Origin: Triparma columacea
Lineage: Eukaryota; Sar; Bolidophyceae; Parmales; Triparmaceae
Direction of reading: 5' to 3'
Length of the DNA stretch: 39,042 bases
Assembly: GCA_030267965.1 (NCBI GenBank)
Contig: BRYA01000067.1
Coordinates: 1 to 39,042, forward strand
Shown here: one piece after another, positions 9,283 to 20,757 of the stretch
Position numbering within the stretch: position 1 is the first letter of the stretch
Layout of the letters: every line of letters starts with the position of its first letter
The notes under the pieces: generated by a model
The model's input: the letters and a program-made list of their open reading frames with translations, nothing else
Database searches by the model: none
Told to the model about the DNA's origin: nothing
Position numbers and translations under genes: made by a program

Positions 9283-11667
9283 TTATTCTGTTGATCCCTC
9301 CTTGGCCTTTCTGACGGCCTCCACGCTGCTTCCCGCGGCAAACCTATTGTCCCAGTCGAACGTAGAGCCTCCGAGTGTGTTGTTCACCAGAGTCCACTCA
9401 CCCCCGACCTCCTCCAGGCAATCCTTGCCAGTCTTCTTCTTCCAACTCGCCTCGTCTTGCTGCCCGGCAAGGACTAGGCCCACGGTACCGTCCACTACCT
9501 TGGGGATAACGTCCTCCATGACCTTGCAGTCCAAGTGTAACGCAGGGTTGGTGTTGACCTCCAGCAGAACCGGGTCTAAGTCCGCCGTGAGCATGAAGTC
9601 AAACCCCAGGAGGTCGAAGAAGCCTTTCTTTTTATGGAACTTGGGTAGTGCGAGCTTGTAGACGTCGTTCATGACTGTGATGAGCTTCTCGTCGATGTCC
9701 TTCAAGCCCTCTGTCACGCTCTCGTACTTTCCCTGAGCGACAAGGTACTCGACGAGCCTGTTCATGGACCATATTGTCTCCTCAAACTTATCCTTGTAGT
9801 CGGGGTGCTTCTTCTGAATTGCGGCATTGGTGAGGTGGACGAAGTTGTCTCCGACCTTGTCCTCCCCCATGTCAAAGTTGACGATGCTCCTGCGAACGTA
9901 GCCCTTATGGTAGTAGAAGGTTCCTCCGTCGGGCCCCGACAGCCTCGAGATGAGACCGTAGCAGCGAATGTCGAACTTCTTCCCTTCGAGGAGGAGGGGC
10001 TCCGTGAGGTAACTCTGAACAAGCCCCTTCTCAAGGTTGAGGTTTGAGTACCTCGAGTTGATGGCGGCCTCCGACGCCTCCTCCACAGTCCCGAAGGTGT
10101 TCTTGTTGCCCTCCTCAGCCCCGGCGGCCTCGCTCTCCTCCTCTCCGGCCCCCTCCTTCTTGGTGAGCATCTCCTTAACCTCGTCGACTCCCACAACCCT
10201 GATGCCCTTCCCGCAGTTCTTCCCAGCCGGCTTGTGGATCCAGTACTTTCCCTCTACGCTCCCGTCGTCTATCTTGTCCAGGAGGTTCAGGACGTCGCAA
10301 GGCCTGTCAAGCCTGTAGGTCATGGGGAAGTACTTGGGGGGGAAGGCCTGGCCGTAACCGTCCTGGAGTACGGTGAGGAGGCCAATCTTGTTGGTGATAA
10401 CGTCATTGTTGGGGATGTGGTTGACGAACTGCCCGTCCACGTGCTTGAAGTAGTTGATCGCAGACCTTCCCTCGACCCACTTTAGGTCAAAGGACGTTGA
10501 GAAGGAGTACTCAAAAGGGAGCCTGGTGTAGCCTCTCTTCTCCATGGCTGCCGTAACAAGTTGGTGGCCGTTGCTCTTGTTGACGTAGAAGTACTTGGCG
10601 CCCTCCTCCTTCTGGAACTCCTCCTCGTCGAGATCATCGTCGCAGGCGTCAAAGACGCTCCTTCCGTCGGGTGTCCCGTCGGAGTGCTTCGAAGAGGTCT
10701 TGAATTTAAGGGCCCAATAGTTCGGGTCGAGCTTAGGGGTGCAGTCCCCCGACAGCCAGGTGTCAAGCGAGCGAAGGTACTGCTTCTCGACCGTGTAGCT
10801 CTTTGAGGTGTACTTGTAAGAGTCGTGAATTTCGACGACTCCACGCTGGCGACGGGCCCCGATGGTGCGCATGCCGGATTCTCCCCCACCGATAAAGATT
10901 TCGACGTGGACCATATTGTGCTTCTGGGGCTTCTTGCCCTCCTTGAAGTAGGTTCCTGCTGTGAAGACGAGGTCCCCAGGCTTGAGGTCCTTCTCCTCGA
11001 CCTCAACGGGGCAGGTCTCAAACTGGTACGCTTGGTTTCCAGGCCCAATAAGAAAGCCGAAGTCTTCGACAAGGTCCTGGCAGACTCTCCTGATCAACCC
11101 GCAGCAGTCGAGGAAGAGAGGAGCGTTGTGGTGGGGAGATGAGGGGTCGCGGTGGTACGATGGATGGTAAGGCACTCCGAAGTACTTCTCGAGCTGCGTC
11201 ACGAACTTCTTTCGGAGCGCCTGCGTTGATGGATTCGGTGGGCGCAGTGGGTGTGAGATAGTTTAGTAGTTCGGGTTAGTCAAAATATGTAAACTCACCT
11301 CCTTGTCGGCCTCAGACTTCTTGCCGCCCTTCAGGGCCTTCTTATTGGCCCTCTGCATCTTCTTCACCCTCGCCCTTTCGGCGCGGAACTTGGCAAAGTT
11401 ATCCTGAAGGGAATGTTTACTGTTTCCTCCTCCGAAGCTTGCCCCTCCCCCGGCAAGTGCGGCGAAGATGTCCTCGTCGCTCTTCTCTTTTTCCTTAGGG
11501 GCAGCTTTTTCAGGTTTGTGGTTCTCGCCCTCCTTGTTGCCCTTGGTCACCTCACTCACAGCCTTTGGTGGATTCGTTGCGGAAATGCCCTGCTTATTTG
11601 GGGATTTTATGGCTACAGGAAGGTCCATAGGTGTCGTGTTGGTCTTGTCGTCAAGCATTTTGGCCAA
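9283..11667 (-). CDS. TTLL10-like tubulin ligase with N-terminal NlpC/P60-like domain
   Basis: Two exons, complement(9283..11220, 11299..11667), give 768 residues. The 78-bp intron is GTGAGT...CGCAG in phase 0. Residues 1-123 are Lys-rich and low complexity. At about 130-250 is an NlpC/P60-like (C40 peptidase fold) region: DCCGLIRRV matches the DCxGL catalytic-Cys motif, then LKPGDLVF and HVEIFIGGGE carry the expected His. The TTL/ATP-grasp domain follows: NHIPNNDVITNKIGLL, KYWIHKPAGKNCGKGIRV, VQSYLTEPLLLEGKKFDIRC, FVHLTNAAIQKKHPDY and DPVLLEVNTNPALHLDC. The last motif and NHIPNN resemble TTLL10-type polyglycylases more than polyglutamylases, so the enzyme probably adds glycine (or glutamate) to tubulin or other protein side chains using ATP. 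The fused peptidase-like domain is unusual; it might trim, bind or regulate, but its activity is unknown. Confidence 0.85.
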
Positions 11668-12072
11668 ATTTAATATCTTCTCTTTACTTTTCAGATTAAT
11701 TCATGAAAGCCTTGCAACGACTATAATACAAATCAAACCCCCAAAACGTGAAATTTTTCTTCTTAACTTCTTTCAGTCGCGAAGTACATGGACACCCATA
11801 CCATGCCTGCTTCGGGATCTCCGTTGCGATCGTTGAGAATGACATGTAGAGATGTTCATCGAGGACAAAGGAGATGGACAAAGGCCAAATTGTTGAAGGA
11901 TAGGCTGCAGGGGCTCCGCAAGGGTGTGGTGTCCGGTGCATTAGATTTTCCCGTCGTTCTGGAAACCTCTAACCTGCGCACTTGCTCTGAATTTTCCCCC
12001 TCCCCATCACAATGCGAGTCAAGCTTTTCCGCAACAATAATTTTTGATTCGAGCAGGGTCGAAGGTGTAAAT

Positions 12073-12879
12073 ATGCATGGTTGGGATGACCCGAGGCTGG
12101 TGACTCCGGAGAAGAACGTTCCCTTGACCGGCATAAATAGTGCCCTGATGAATGTTCCTGCGTGTGCCCATCTCGAGGAGGAGGAGACCGTTGGCGGTAT
12201 AGATACAGATGACCATCATGATGATGGTGTAAAGACATCCAGTTTTGCCTCCTCAAAATGGCACGACCCGCTATCTCCCCCATCAGTGTCCACGAATATC
12301 GAGCCAGATCCCTCCCTTCGACCAAATTGTTGCATGGGGGGGGCCAGGGCCCTTGTCAGGAGGTGAGATTTAGCAAGGCTCTGGTGCAGACCCCACAAAC
12401 TGGAAGAAACGACGGCCTATCTAATTTACCTCCACCCACCCACCCATCCCTTCACCCACCCATACCGCCCTCACAGCAACTTGGAGAGCCTTGACTCCTT
12501 CGTCAAGGAGGGATTCTACAGGAAGAAAGTGGCTACTAGACAAGATTTTGATAGGAGACAGAAGAAGGAGGAGCGCTTGAATGCTCGAAGGAGACGAAAG
12601 AGTGCTGCGGCCCTTCGCTCGGCTGCCTATGGTATTATGTTGGGAATTTGTATCGGTTACTTCCTGGGGAATGCGGACAGAGTGAGACCAGCGCCGAGCA
12701 TAGCTGCAAAGACAATCTTCGATAAGCCGTCCCCCACCTCTAGGCACTCCTCGCCTTTAACTCGCCCTGTGAGAGCATTGTTTGTACCTATAGAAATCCT
12801 TTCTGCAGCAAACGCGAGAGCCTCCTCAAAAATGTCGGACATAAATCTCGCCGCTATAGAAGGTCGCGCACTTACATAA
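12073..12879 (+). CDS. Hypothetical single-pass membrane protein
   Basis: Model: join(12073..12362, 12477..12879). The donor AG|GTGAGA at 12363 and acceptor CACAG at 12476 join a phase-2 codon (AG+C), giving ...ALVRSNLESLDSFVKEG, which restores one frame across a 114-bp intron. Exon 1 is acidic and low complexity (EEEE, DTDDHHDDG). Exon 2 has a strongly basic stretch (RRQKKEERLNARRRRKS) directly before one hydrophobic helix (YGIMLGICIGYFLG), which suggests a cytosolic N-terminus and a single membrane anchor. The family is not recognised. The frame is open back to 11788, so an earlier ATG (11788 or 11838) is possible. Coding status rests on the clean junction and the TM helix, not on homology. 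Confidence 0.45.
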
Positions 12880-13006
12880 ATTAATCTTCGTAGACTGAAC
12901 GTCTTGCTCCTTTTTCCTTCCAAAGCAAATTGTTTTTCACTCGAAATACGGTCACTTCCTTTCTCAGGTTTTCTTCTCACAAATTAACCAGAGGGTTCCT
13001 GCATGC

Positions 13007-16000
13007 ATGGAGGAGATTCCGGGTCCAAAAAACATGTGGGGCCGGAATTTCGGGGTCGCTTGCCAATCTGTACAATGGAGGGTCTTTCTGAAGGTCGCAA
13101 ACTCTGAGATACGCAGGATCTCTTCCCAGTCGAGATCCTCCCAATGTATTTTGCCAACTTCTCCATCCCATGACTCATCTTACGTGAACCCCGAGTCGTC
13201 GTTGCCTCCTAGCGAGCCGAACCCCCGTAAAGAGAGACGACGCTCGAAGCAACGCTCCTCAAATCTCTCCTCCTCCAGTCCCAGTTCGGGAACCCCACCC
13301 CCCCCCCCCCTCCCAACCTCTCCCCATTCTGTTTCGTCCCACTCCACAGAGACTGAGATCTCCCACAACCTCCACCTCATCTTTACCCCCGCACTGCCCC
13401 TTAGTCGCGTCCTCAGGTACACCCTCTTGGAGCCTCAGAGGCAAGAAATGCAACTAGCATCAGGTGTCGTCTCTGCACCCTATCCTCCCATATCCTTCCG
13501 CTCGTACGAGAGGTTCCTTGAACGCTTCGGGCCCTTTTTTCATGTGGCTTGCGCCAGGGCGGCTCTTTGCTGCTTTGACGACGACACCAACTGCCTCCAC
13601 CCTTGGTTTCATGGGACGATCCCTCGGTCCAAAGGAGACGACTTAATTAAAAACGCCGAGCTCGGGAGTTTCCTCGTACGGTTCAGTGAAGCCAAGGTGA
13701 GATTCCCTGCAATCCACCCCCGACGCCTCCCCCCCCCCCGCGCTCACACACTCACACGCAAACACAAACATACCACATCGCAGCCCAAATGCATGACACT
13801 GGTTTACAGGGGCCGAGCAGGAGGAAAGAACATCATGATCTTCAATCTGGGGACGTGCTTCGGACTCACTGACAAGCCCTCACCCTCGCCACACTCCCGC
13901 AACGCGTCATCTCCAAAGTCTGCTTCCTCATCGTCAGAGACCTTCGAGACTATTTCAGACTTTATTCAGAGGCACTCGAAGCTCAAGTACCCGGTAACCT
14001 CGAAGCTGCAGATGATATGTCTCGATGAGATGGAGACGGAGAAGGTCAACAAAGTCGTGCCCAAGAACATTGAGCAGCGCGATGGTGAAGGTGATGGTGA
14101 TGATGATGACGACAACGACAACCCCGACCACCATGGCAGTACCAAGCATCGCAACGACGACGACGATGACAATGACGACGACGATGGTGCCCTCCGTTCT
14201 GATGCCTCTCAGAACTACCTCAACATTGCCCCCCATTTCCGCTCGCCTGCAACCCCTGCCACCAACCCTGGGAGCGACCGAGACTCTGACCTCCTCTCGT
14301 TCCATCGCCCCCAACACCCTCCCTCTGTTCACCACTACTCTCCAACTTACGATGAGCCTACAAATCACTACGTACCCATGCCCCTCCCTGATCCCAACTT
14401 GGAGCGTCCCCAGACGGCGAAGTCTCCCTCTCACCACTTTGGCGCCGATGTTGACGATGTCCTCGCCCAGAGGATGAGCATGCTGAGCACTCCCAGCGAA
14501 GGTCAAGAAGAAATATATGGACGGTTTGGTGCTGCTGGAGGTGTTCCAAGTCACTCTTCTCACCCACCACAGCAACACGAGCCGGTTTCAGAAAGTCCCT
14601 ACACTTCCTTCGGATCTGCAACTTCAGCAGGAACAACAGCGGCAGTAGCGACCCCGACGAAATCTTCGGCAAACCACGAAAGCCGCACAATCTCTCCGCA
14701 GAGTGCGTCCAATAAAAGCAATTTGACAGGCAACCCCGATAAAACCTCTCCCTACTCCTCCTTTCCTTTGCCGGCCAACGAGCCTAGCGAGCCTTCGCCA
14801 AAATCCGCGTCCCCTCTACTTCCCACCCAAGAGCACCTTTCTGCCGAGTTCAAGTCCTTCCTCGAATCCGCCAAGACTGCGCTCGCCGAGGCCGACTTCG
14901 ATGCGTGCACCCTGTTGCTCCAAGCATTGGGCCGCCTCGTTTCTACTGAATCCTTCGCAAATCTCCCTAGCCATGAGGACATGATGTCTCAGTACACTTC
15001 CCTGCTCCGGGAGCTAGAATCAAATCAGCGCCGGCGCGATATTTTGGTACCAGAGGTTCTCGACGAAATTAAACGCCTCGCGACCGCTGAATGTATCCCT
15101 CAGGCCCTTGCCCTCATTTTACCCCACACTCCCTTGACCCCATATGCTTCATCTCCGTCCTCCTCCTCGTCGTCATCCCCCCAGCTGACTGCCCAGGCCT
15201 ACCGCCTCAGGGGGGACCTCAATATGCTTCTCCACGTGCACAACAATCCGCTCCCGACGAACGAGGACCCCTCCTTCACAACGCCTTACATGAACGAGGC
15301 AGAGATATGCTATGTGAAATCCCATTCTCTTTCTGAAGCTTGCAGTATGAAGGCGCAGGAACTGGAGGGTAGATTGGCAAGAGAGTACGGCGTGAACGAG
15401 TTCAAAGCATTCAGGCCGCTCTCCCTTCTCTCGAGGGTTGGAGGCGACAACTCCAACCCCTCCTTCAACTACTGGAACCTCTCTGCCGCAAATCTCGTCC
15501 GACTCTGCGATATTTCGAAGCGGAAGAAGGACTGGGCTTCGTACTTCAAACGAACCTCCGCCCTGCTGTCGAAGACGTTGGACCATAGAAGGAGAGAGGA
15601 GATCTTGGCAAAGGTGAAGCTCTCGGTGGAGAATGAGGGCGACGAGGAGTTAAGCGAGAATTGGGCTAGATTCTCGGGCGAGGGGGTCGCTGATGCAAAG
15701 CTCACCAAGGCCTTGAATACCTTCGCAGCTTACATCAAGGGCAAGCAGCCTGAGGACTTGCAGAGGTCAATCCCTCTCTTCAGCAAGGCAATCGTTTCTA
15801 CACGGCTATCTGGAGACTTGACGACCGAGGCGAGGGCGACGGCGAACCTTGCGACCGCTTACCACCACCAGGGTAACATCGAGCGCAGCATCAGGTACTA
15901 CCTTGAGAGGTGAGTGGAAGCAAGAGGAGCGAAGCGACGAGCTCGCAGCAGTGGAGTTGCCGGTGACAAAAATTGCACCATTGCCTTCATTAATATTGCT

Positions 16001-16450
16001 CCCCTCTCTAATCGCCGCGATTACTTATCACTCATCCTAATATTTTCAACGATTCTCTTCGCTTATCGCAGTCTCGCATCCTTCAGGATGCTCTCCAACG
16101 CTAAGGACGCAAAGGACAGGGTGAATGAGAGCGAGAAGAAAATATTGAACGCACTCGCTCTGCTCCTCACTACCGAGTCGAAGGACTACGCGTCGGGGAG
16201 GATCTTTTGCCTGGTGCAACTTAAGTTTGCAGTGAGCAAGCAGAATCTTGAGATTTTGAAAGGGCGACTAAAAGAGTGCGATAAAATGATTGAAAGGGGG
16301 AAGGGGCAATTGGTTGAGGGAGTTGAGGATTTTGGTGGAGAGGGTGCGGAAGAGGGGGGAGAGGAGGAAGAGGAGGAAGAGGAGGAAGAGATAGAGAATG
16401 GCAAGGGTGACGAACATGATGACGATCTGCCACCAGGACCACCTTGCTGA
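13007..16450 (+). CDS. SH2-domain protein with TPR-like C-terminal region
   Basis: Three exons, join(13007..13696, 13784..15909, 16072..16450), encode 1,064 residues. Intron 1 (87 bp) is a multiple of three and has no stop, so the frame reads through it; GTGAGA and CGCAG mark it, and removing it restores the SH2 core (SEAK|PKCMTLVYRG). The SH2 domain spans about residues 197-310: PWFHGTIPRSKGDDLI, then GSFLVRFSEAK. The phosphotyrosine-binding Arg is present, but FLVRES is FLVRFS. Before it, YERFLERFGPFFHVACARAAL forms a helical lead-in. Acidic and Ser/Pro-rich linkers follow (DDDDDNDN at about 345-385). After about residue 600 the chain is helical, with TPR-like repeats such as DLTTEARATANLATAYHHQGNIERSIRYYLERS, and ends in a poly-Glu tail. 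Phosphotyrosine-dependent scaffolding is the likely role. The start ATG is not certain, because the first 190 residues are low complexity. Confidence 0.75.
15924..15941 (+). repeat. Shared intronic motif, copy 1
   Basis: GAGGAGCGAAGCGACGAG lies 14 nt inside the second intron of the SH2 gene, directly after its GTGAGT donor. The identical 18-mer occurs at the same relative position in an intron of the CSC1-like gene (29375-29392, minus strand), and a 16/18 match in another (29790-29807). Confidence 0.85.
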
Positions 16451-16509
16451 GTGTAATATTGAAATATAAGAGCCAAATGAAATCAAACAATAATTTACAT
16501 CAAGAGGGT

Positions 16510-19500
16510 TTAATCGCGCCCTAGTTCGTCCTCATTTTCCCCCACCTCAACCATGACAATTGCGCCGCCCTTAAAATTTACACTTTGCTTCCAATTTAGG
16601 GCATTCCCAATGCTCTTGAAGTTCACGTCAAGGAGATACTTGGTGTGAGGAATTGCGCTCACGCAAGACATCAAGAAGAAAGAACTGAAGAACCAGCTGA
16701 AGCACATGCAGACGATGAGGAATGTACCAAATCTTAGGAAGAAGAGCGTCCTGCACATGAGCATCACGCAGCCGGCAATAATCGTTGTGACGCTCCCCAT
16801 GGTAACGCTGCCCCCCATCTCCCTTAAGCTAGCGACAATGAGTGGCCTCCTCTCAATGTGCTCATTCTCTCTCAGCGCCATGAGCAGCGCCCAGCCGTAG
16901 TGCACGCAAAAGTCAACCGAAAGCCCCACGGCAACAGAGAAGACGACGCTCTCCAAGATGGAGAGGTGCCAGCCCTCCCAGATAAGCACAGCTATCGTGC
17001 ACCCTAAAATGCTTGAGATGGTCAGCATGCTGAGGAAGGTGACCACGATGTTCTTGGTAGTCAGCAAAAGAACCAAGGAAGCTGTGACAAGACTCATTTG
17101 AAGCGTGTACCTCACTCCATTCCCTAGGCTCGTCTGAACGTCCCAAAGTTGGAGTTGGGAGCTTGCCCAGCCCTTGTTGAGACCAGTGTCGGCCAAGTTG
17201 GGGTTGCTGTAAATCCATCGTTCGTTAAAGTCCTCTATGACCTTCCACCATGTCCCAATTACTTGGTTAGACGAGGAGAAGTCTTGGTTGGTAATGACAT
17301 TGAGTTTGATCGCAGCGATCTTTCCTGAGGTGTCGTAGTAGATGCCCTGGTCATTTGCATTCCACCCATTGTTCGCCGTCCAAAAGTCCAAACATTCCTT
17401 GAAGGTGTCCTCCTCCCAGGGAAATTTCTCGTGGCCACAACATCGGTGAAAAATGCCTTCATCGGATGTCACGGTTGCATTCCAAGAATTGCAGTCGCCC
17501 ATCATCATGCTATGGAAGGGGGGCATGAAATTTCTATTAAAGTTACCGAACCAACTCTGGATCTCAACGTCCTTCGCAAAATCCCAAAAGAACTGCTGGC
17601 TCTCCTTCTTGTAAATGTCCATCGGGTATGGACGCGTAGTCCCCGCGTCCCACGGGTCCCACGGATTGCTATTGTCAGTCCCTTCGATGCCGAACCACCA
17701 CTGCACGAACATTTTGACCCCCGCCACTGTGGCGGTCGTAAACTTCTGGGAATATACCATATCCCACTTCTCAAAGGGGTGCTCGTCGTAGAAAAGCTGG
17801 TACCCCGCTGCGGCAGGGACAGTGAGGCCGGGGTTGATGAAGGATACTTTGATGGAGTAGATCCCTATGGACCCGAGGACGAGGGACCAGAATAACGCAA
17901 AGGCCCACTGCAAGGTGGGGGGGGTGGGGGGGTGCGTTAGTAAATTAGAAAGGCTCGTTGCCAAGAGTGAACCGACTTGCTATTGCTTTGCCCATTCTCA
18001 CCTCGCGGAACTTGCGGTGCGTGTGCATGCTCTCACTCTGGAAGAGTTTGGCAAAGTAGTCGCCAAGCAACAGCGACGGGATGAACGACTGAAAGAAGGT
18101 GTCGAATAGGGCCCTTGACGCATCTGCCATCGCAGCGATCTTTTTCCTTGCTATTTGTCCTCTCGTGGAGGCGGGGGGCGGTGTCTCCCCCTCTTTATCA
18201 CCGTCATGATCTCCCTGCCCATTCTCGACTATGTACCTCGTCCGTCCGTCCCCCTCCTCGGCCTCCTTCGAGTGCGATCCGCAGACCACGTTGTCGTAAT
18301 GCATCACGACGGCTGGGAGGAAGGTGATCATGAGTAGATAGTCGCACAGAATTACGATCCCGGCGTAGAGGCCGAAGCACTTTACGGATATTATCTTGGT
18401 CGCACAGTTGGCAAAAAATGCAGCGCTAGTTGTAAAGCTCGTCACAAACGTGCTCATTCCCGCGTGTCGAAGGCTGTACTCGAGTCTGTGGTTGGGGGGG
18501 GGGATGAAGGTGGGGGGAGGGGGGGAGGGGGGGAGGGGGTTAGAGTCACACCCGCGTTAAATTGCAGCTTTTTCTGCCGTGCAGCCTCCTCGCTTCTTCT
18601 CTCACCTTCTCGCCTTCCAGTCCCTGTCCGTCTCCCTCCCCCCCTCCATATTTCTCGGGACCTCGGTCCTACTATGCCTCCACGAGTCGACGTAAACGAA
18701 AACGTCGTCCGCCCCGATCCCTATTGCCAGGAATATCGTCGTAGCGTTCATCATCGGGAACTGCGGCATCCTCAGGACCGTGCAGTACACGAAGAATCCC
18801 AGCCCCAGGCTGGTGAGGATCTCGAGGAACGCCAGCACCGTCACGCGGAGGCTGTTGGTGTACCACCACATTATGAGCAGGACAGCCCCGCAGGCGATTA
18901 GGGCGTAGATTATATCTCCGTGTATATACCCTCCGAATAATTCCCTCTTTATCCCCAACTGATACGCGAGCAATCCAACTCCCTGGGGGGGGGGGGGAGG
19001 GGGGAGGTGTTTGGGTTAGGGTTCTGGGGGCCAACCCAAACAGAGGGGTTTTGCTCTTCCACTGTTGGGTTGGGGTTATATTTTTCCTCCCACCCAGCAC
19101 CGTTTGGCCTCACCTTACTGCCTCCCCCCAGCGCCTTCTCCCCATTCTCGAAGAAGTAGAGCTTATTAAGTTCCCCCATAAGTTCCTCCTTCCACTCCGC
19201 GTTCTGCCACTGTTCCCCCGTGACCGGAACCATGATCCTCGCCATGTTAAACTTAGTCCTTCCCTTCCCTTTAAGTTCCCTCGCCGCCTCCGCCGGGAGC
19301 AGGCTGAGCAGCGCGTCCATGACCCCCGCCCCATCCCCCCTCATACACTTCCCCGGCACCCTCCCGCTGCACTCCACGACCTTAACGAACGCCGCCATGT
19401 ACTCGGGGCTGCCCAAGTCGGGGCTCTTGACAGGGTCGACGATCTGGGCGGCTCCGGCGCACTGCACGAGCTCGCCGTCGAGGCTTGGTGAGAAGTATTC

Positions 19501-20499
19501 CGCGCACTCGGACAGGATGTCCCTCAAGTTTCCCGCGTCTTCCTCCGTGATGTCCCCGCACTCATTCGTGACCCTGAAGTCCCTCTCCTTATTAGAGAAT
19601 GGGTCCCACACATTACCCCTCTCGTAATCATCGTCATCATCAAACCCATCCTCCAGCCTTCCCGCGTTCCACACGGTCCTACTACCGCAGCACTCCCTCC
19701 TCCTGTCCGGGTGTTTGTGGTCGGTGTACCTCTCGTCCATCTTACAAGCAGACCTGTAACCCCTACCTTTTGAATCGACGAAATTACGGACGACCTTATC
19801 GACTTCGCACATTTTTTGAAGACCCTCCTTGGTTAGGAGCGTGTTGTCTGAGGGTTTGGAGTTTGAAACGGAGTGGAAGAAAAGGGTTATGAACTCGTCA
19901 CCCTCAAGTGAGAGACGGGGACATAAAAGTTCTGTGCCTAGGGGGGAGGCGGAGGGGGCGGGAGTGCTCAAAGACAAGAGGCGGGGGTCGGAGGAGGAGG
20001 AGGAGGAGGAGGAGGAGGAGGAGGAGGAAGAGGAAGAGGAAGAGGAAGAGGAAGAGGAAGAGGAGGAGGAGGAGGCTAAGATAGATCGAGCTAGAGGAGG
20101 TTGTGGTGTGTGGGGGGGTGGGGGACGGGGGGGGAGGAGGTTCCACATGTTATCCCACTGTTTGTCTGGTCTTCCGGCCCTTGCGTTTGCTCCCTCTGTC
20201 CCAACTTCCGTCATCTTTCTACCTCTTCCCTCCCTAATCCCCTCGTCCTTGCTCCCGTAGTACTGATATTCCATCCCGTACCTGTACGGTACGTCCATCC
20301 TGTCCCTCGCTAACACCTTCCCCATGACGTCCGTTCTCTTGGGGATGAAGCCAGACGTTGGGTCTTCGGTGTCGATGTAGGAGGGGGGTAGGTTGGAGAA
20401 TGAGAGGTAGGTTAGACTGAGGGAGAGGAGGGATATGAAGAGACCAAATACTCGAGGGTAGGATGACACAAAGGAGGAGTAACGGCTTATAACAGACAT
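16510..20499 (-). CDS. Dispatched/Patched-like RND-family membrane transporter
   Basis: Four exons, complement(16510..17907, 18002..18485, 18606..18982, 19114..20499), encode 1,214 residues; all junctions keep frame (phases 0, 2, 0). TM1 is near residues 15-35 (VFGLFISLLSLSLTYLSF). A large Cys-rich extracellular loop follows, holding a poly-Ser tract at about 141-167. The sterol-sensing-like TM2-6 cluster spans exons 2-3. TM4 carries GIGADDVFVYVDSW, the G-x-x-x-D-D proton-relay motif of Dispatched/Patched/RND proteins, and the next helix has LEYSLRHAGMSTFVTSFTT. The second half has a loop, then TM8-12 with GLSVDFCVHYGWA, matching the TM10 motif of the family. It likely moves lipid or sterol cargo using a cation gradient. 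Its 3' end faces the SH2 gene 59 bp away, and its start is divergent to the recycling-factor gene. Confidence 0.85.
19990..20075 (-). repeat. Trinucleotide/hexanucleotide repeat encoding poly-Ser
   Basis: On the + strand this is (GGA)n merging into (AGAGGA)n. On the coding strand it is a run of Ser codons inside the first extracellular loop of the RND gene. It is a likely site of length variation, and it creates a spurious poly-Glu antisense ORF. Confidence 0.85.
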
Positions 20500-20757
20500 G
20501 TTAGGGTTAGCAGTTCACCCTTTGTTTGGGGTTCCTCTCGGAGTGAAGAAGCGATTGAGGTAATTTCGAGTTGTAAATTGTAGCTGCGTCCCATGTAGTG
20601 TACGTGGGTTGGTTGCCGTGTTAGTTGATGGTGGATGGTATAGTTGTTGAGTCTTATTAATGGTTGTAGAATTATATGAGGGCAACAGAAAAGAACCCCA
20701 ATAAAAATGAGGGAGAGGCGGAGAGAGAGAAGAAATTGGGACTCAATTCACGGCCTC
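20500..20757. promoter_or_regulatory. Divergent promoter region between RND and RRF genes
   Basis: About 260 bp separate the two divergent start codons. AT content is higher than in the flanking exons. I see no convincing TATA box or other named element. Confidence 0.35.

Noticed and set aside
9065..9661. 198-codon plus-strand ORF
   Set aside because: Its second half is the antisense of the conserved TTLL ATP-grasp exon, and it has no recognisable product.
11969..12325. Minus-strand ORF opposite the hypothetical membrane protein
   Set aside because: Low complexity, no splice support; the plus-strand model has a clean phase-matched junction and a TM helix.
19829..20260. Poly-Glu plus-strand ORF
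   Set aside because: It is a shadow of the Ser-coding repeat in the RND gene.
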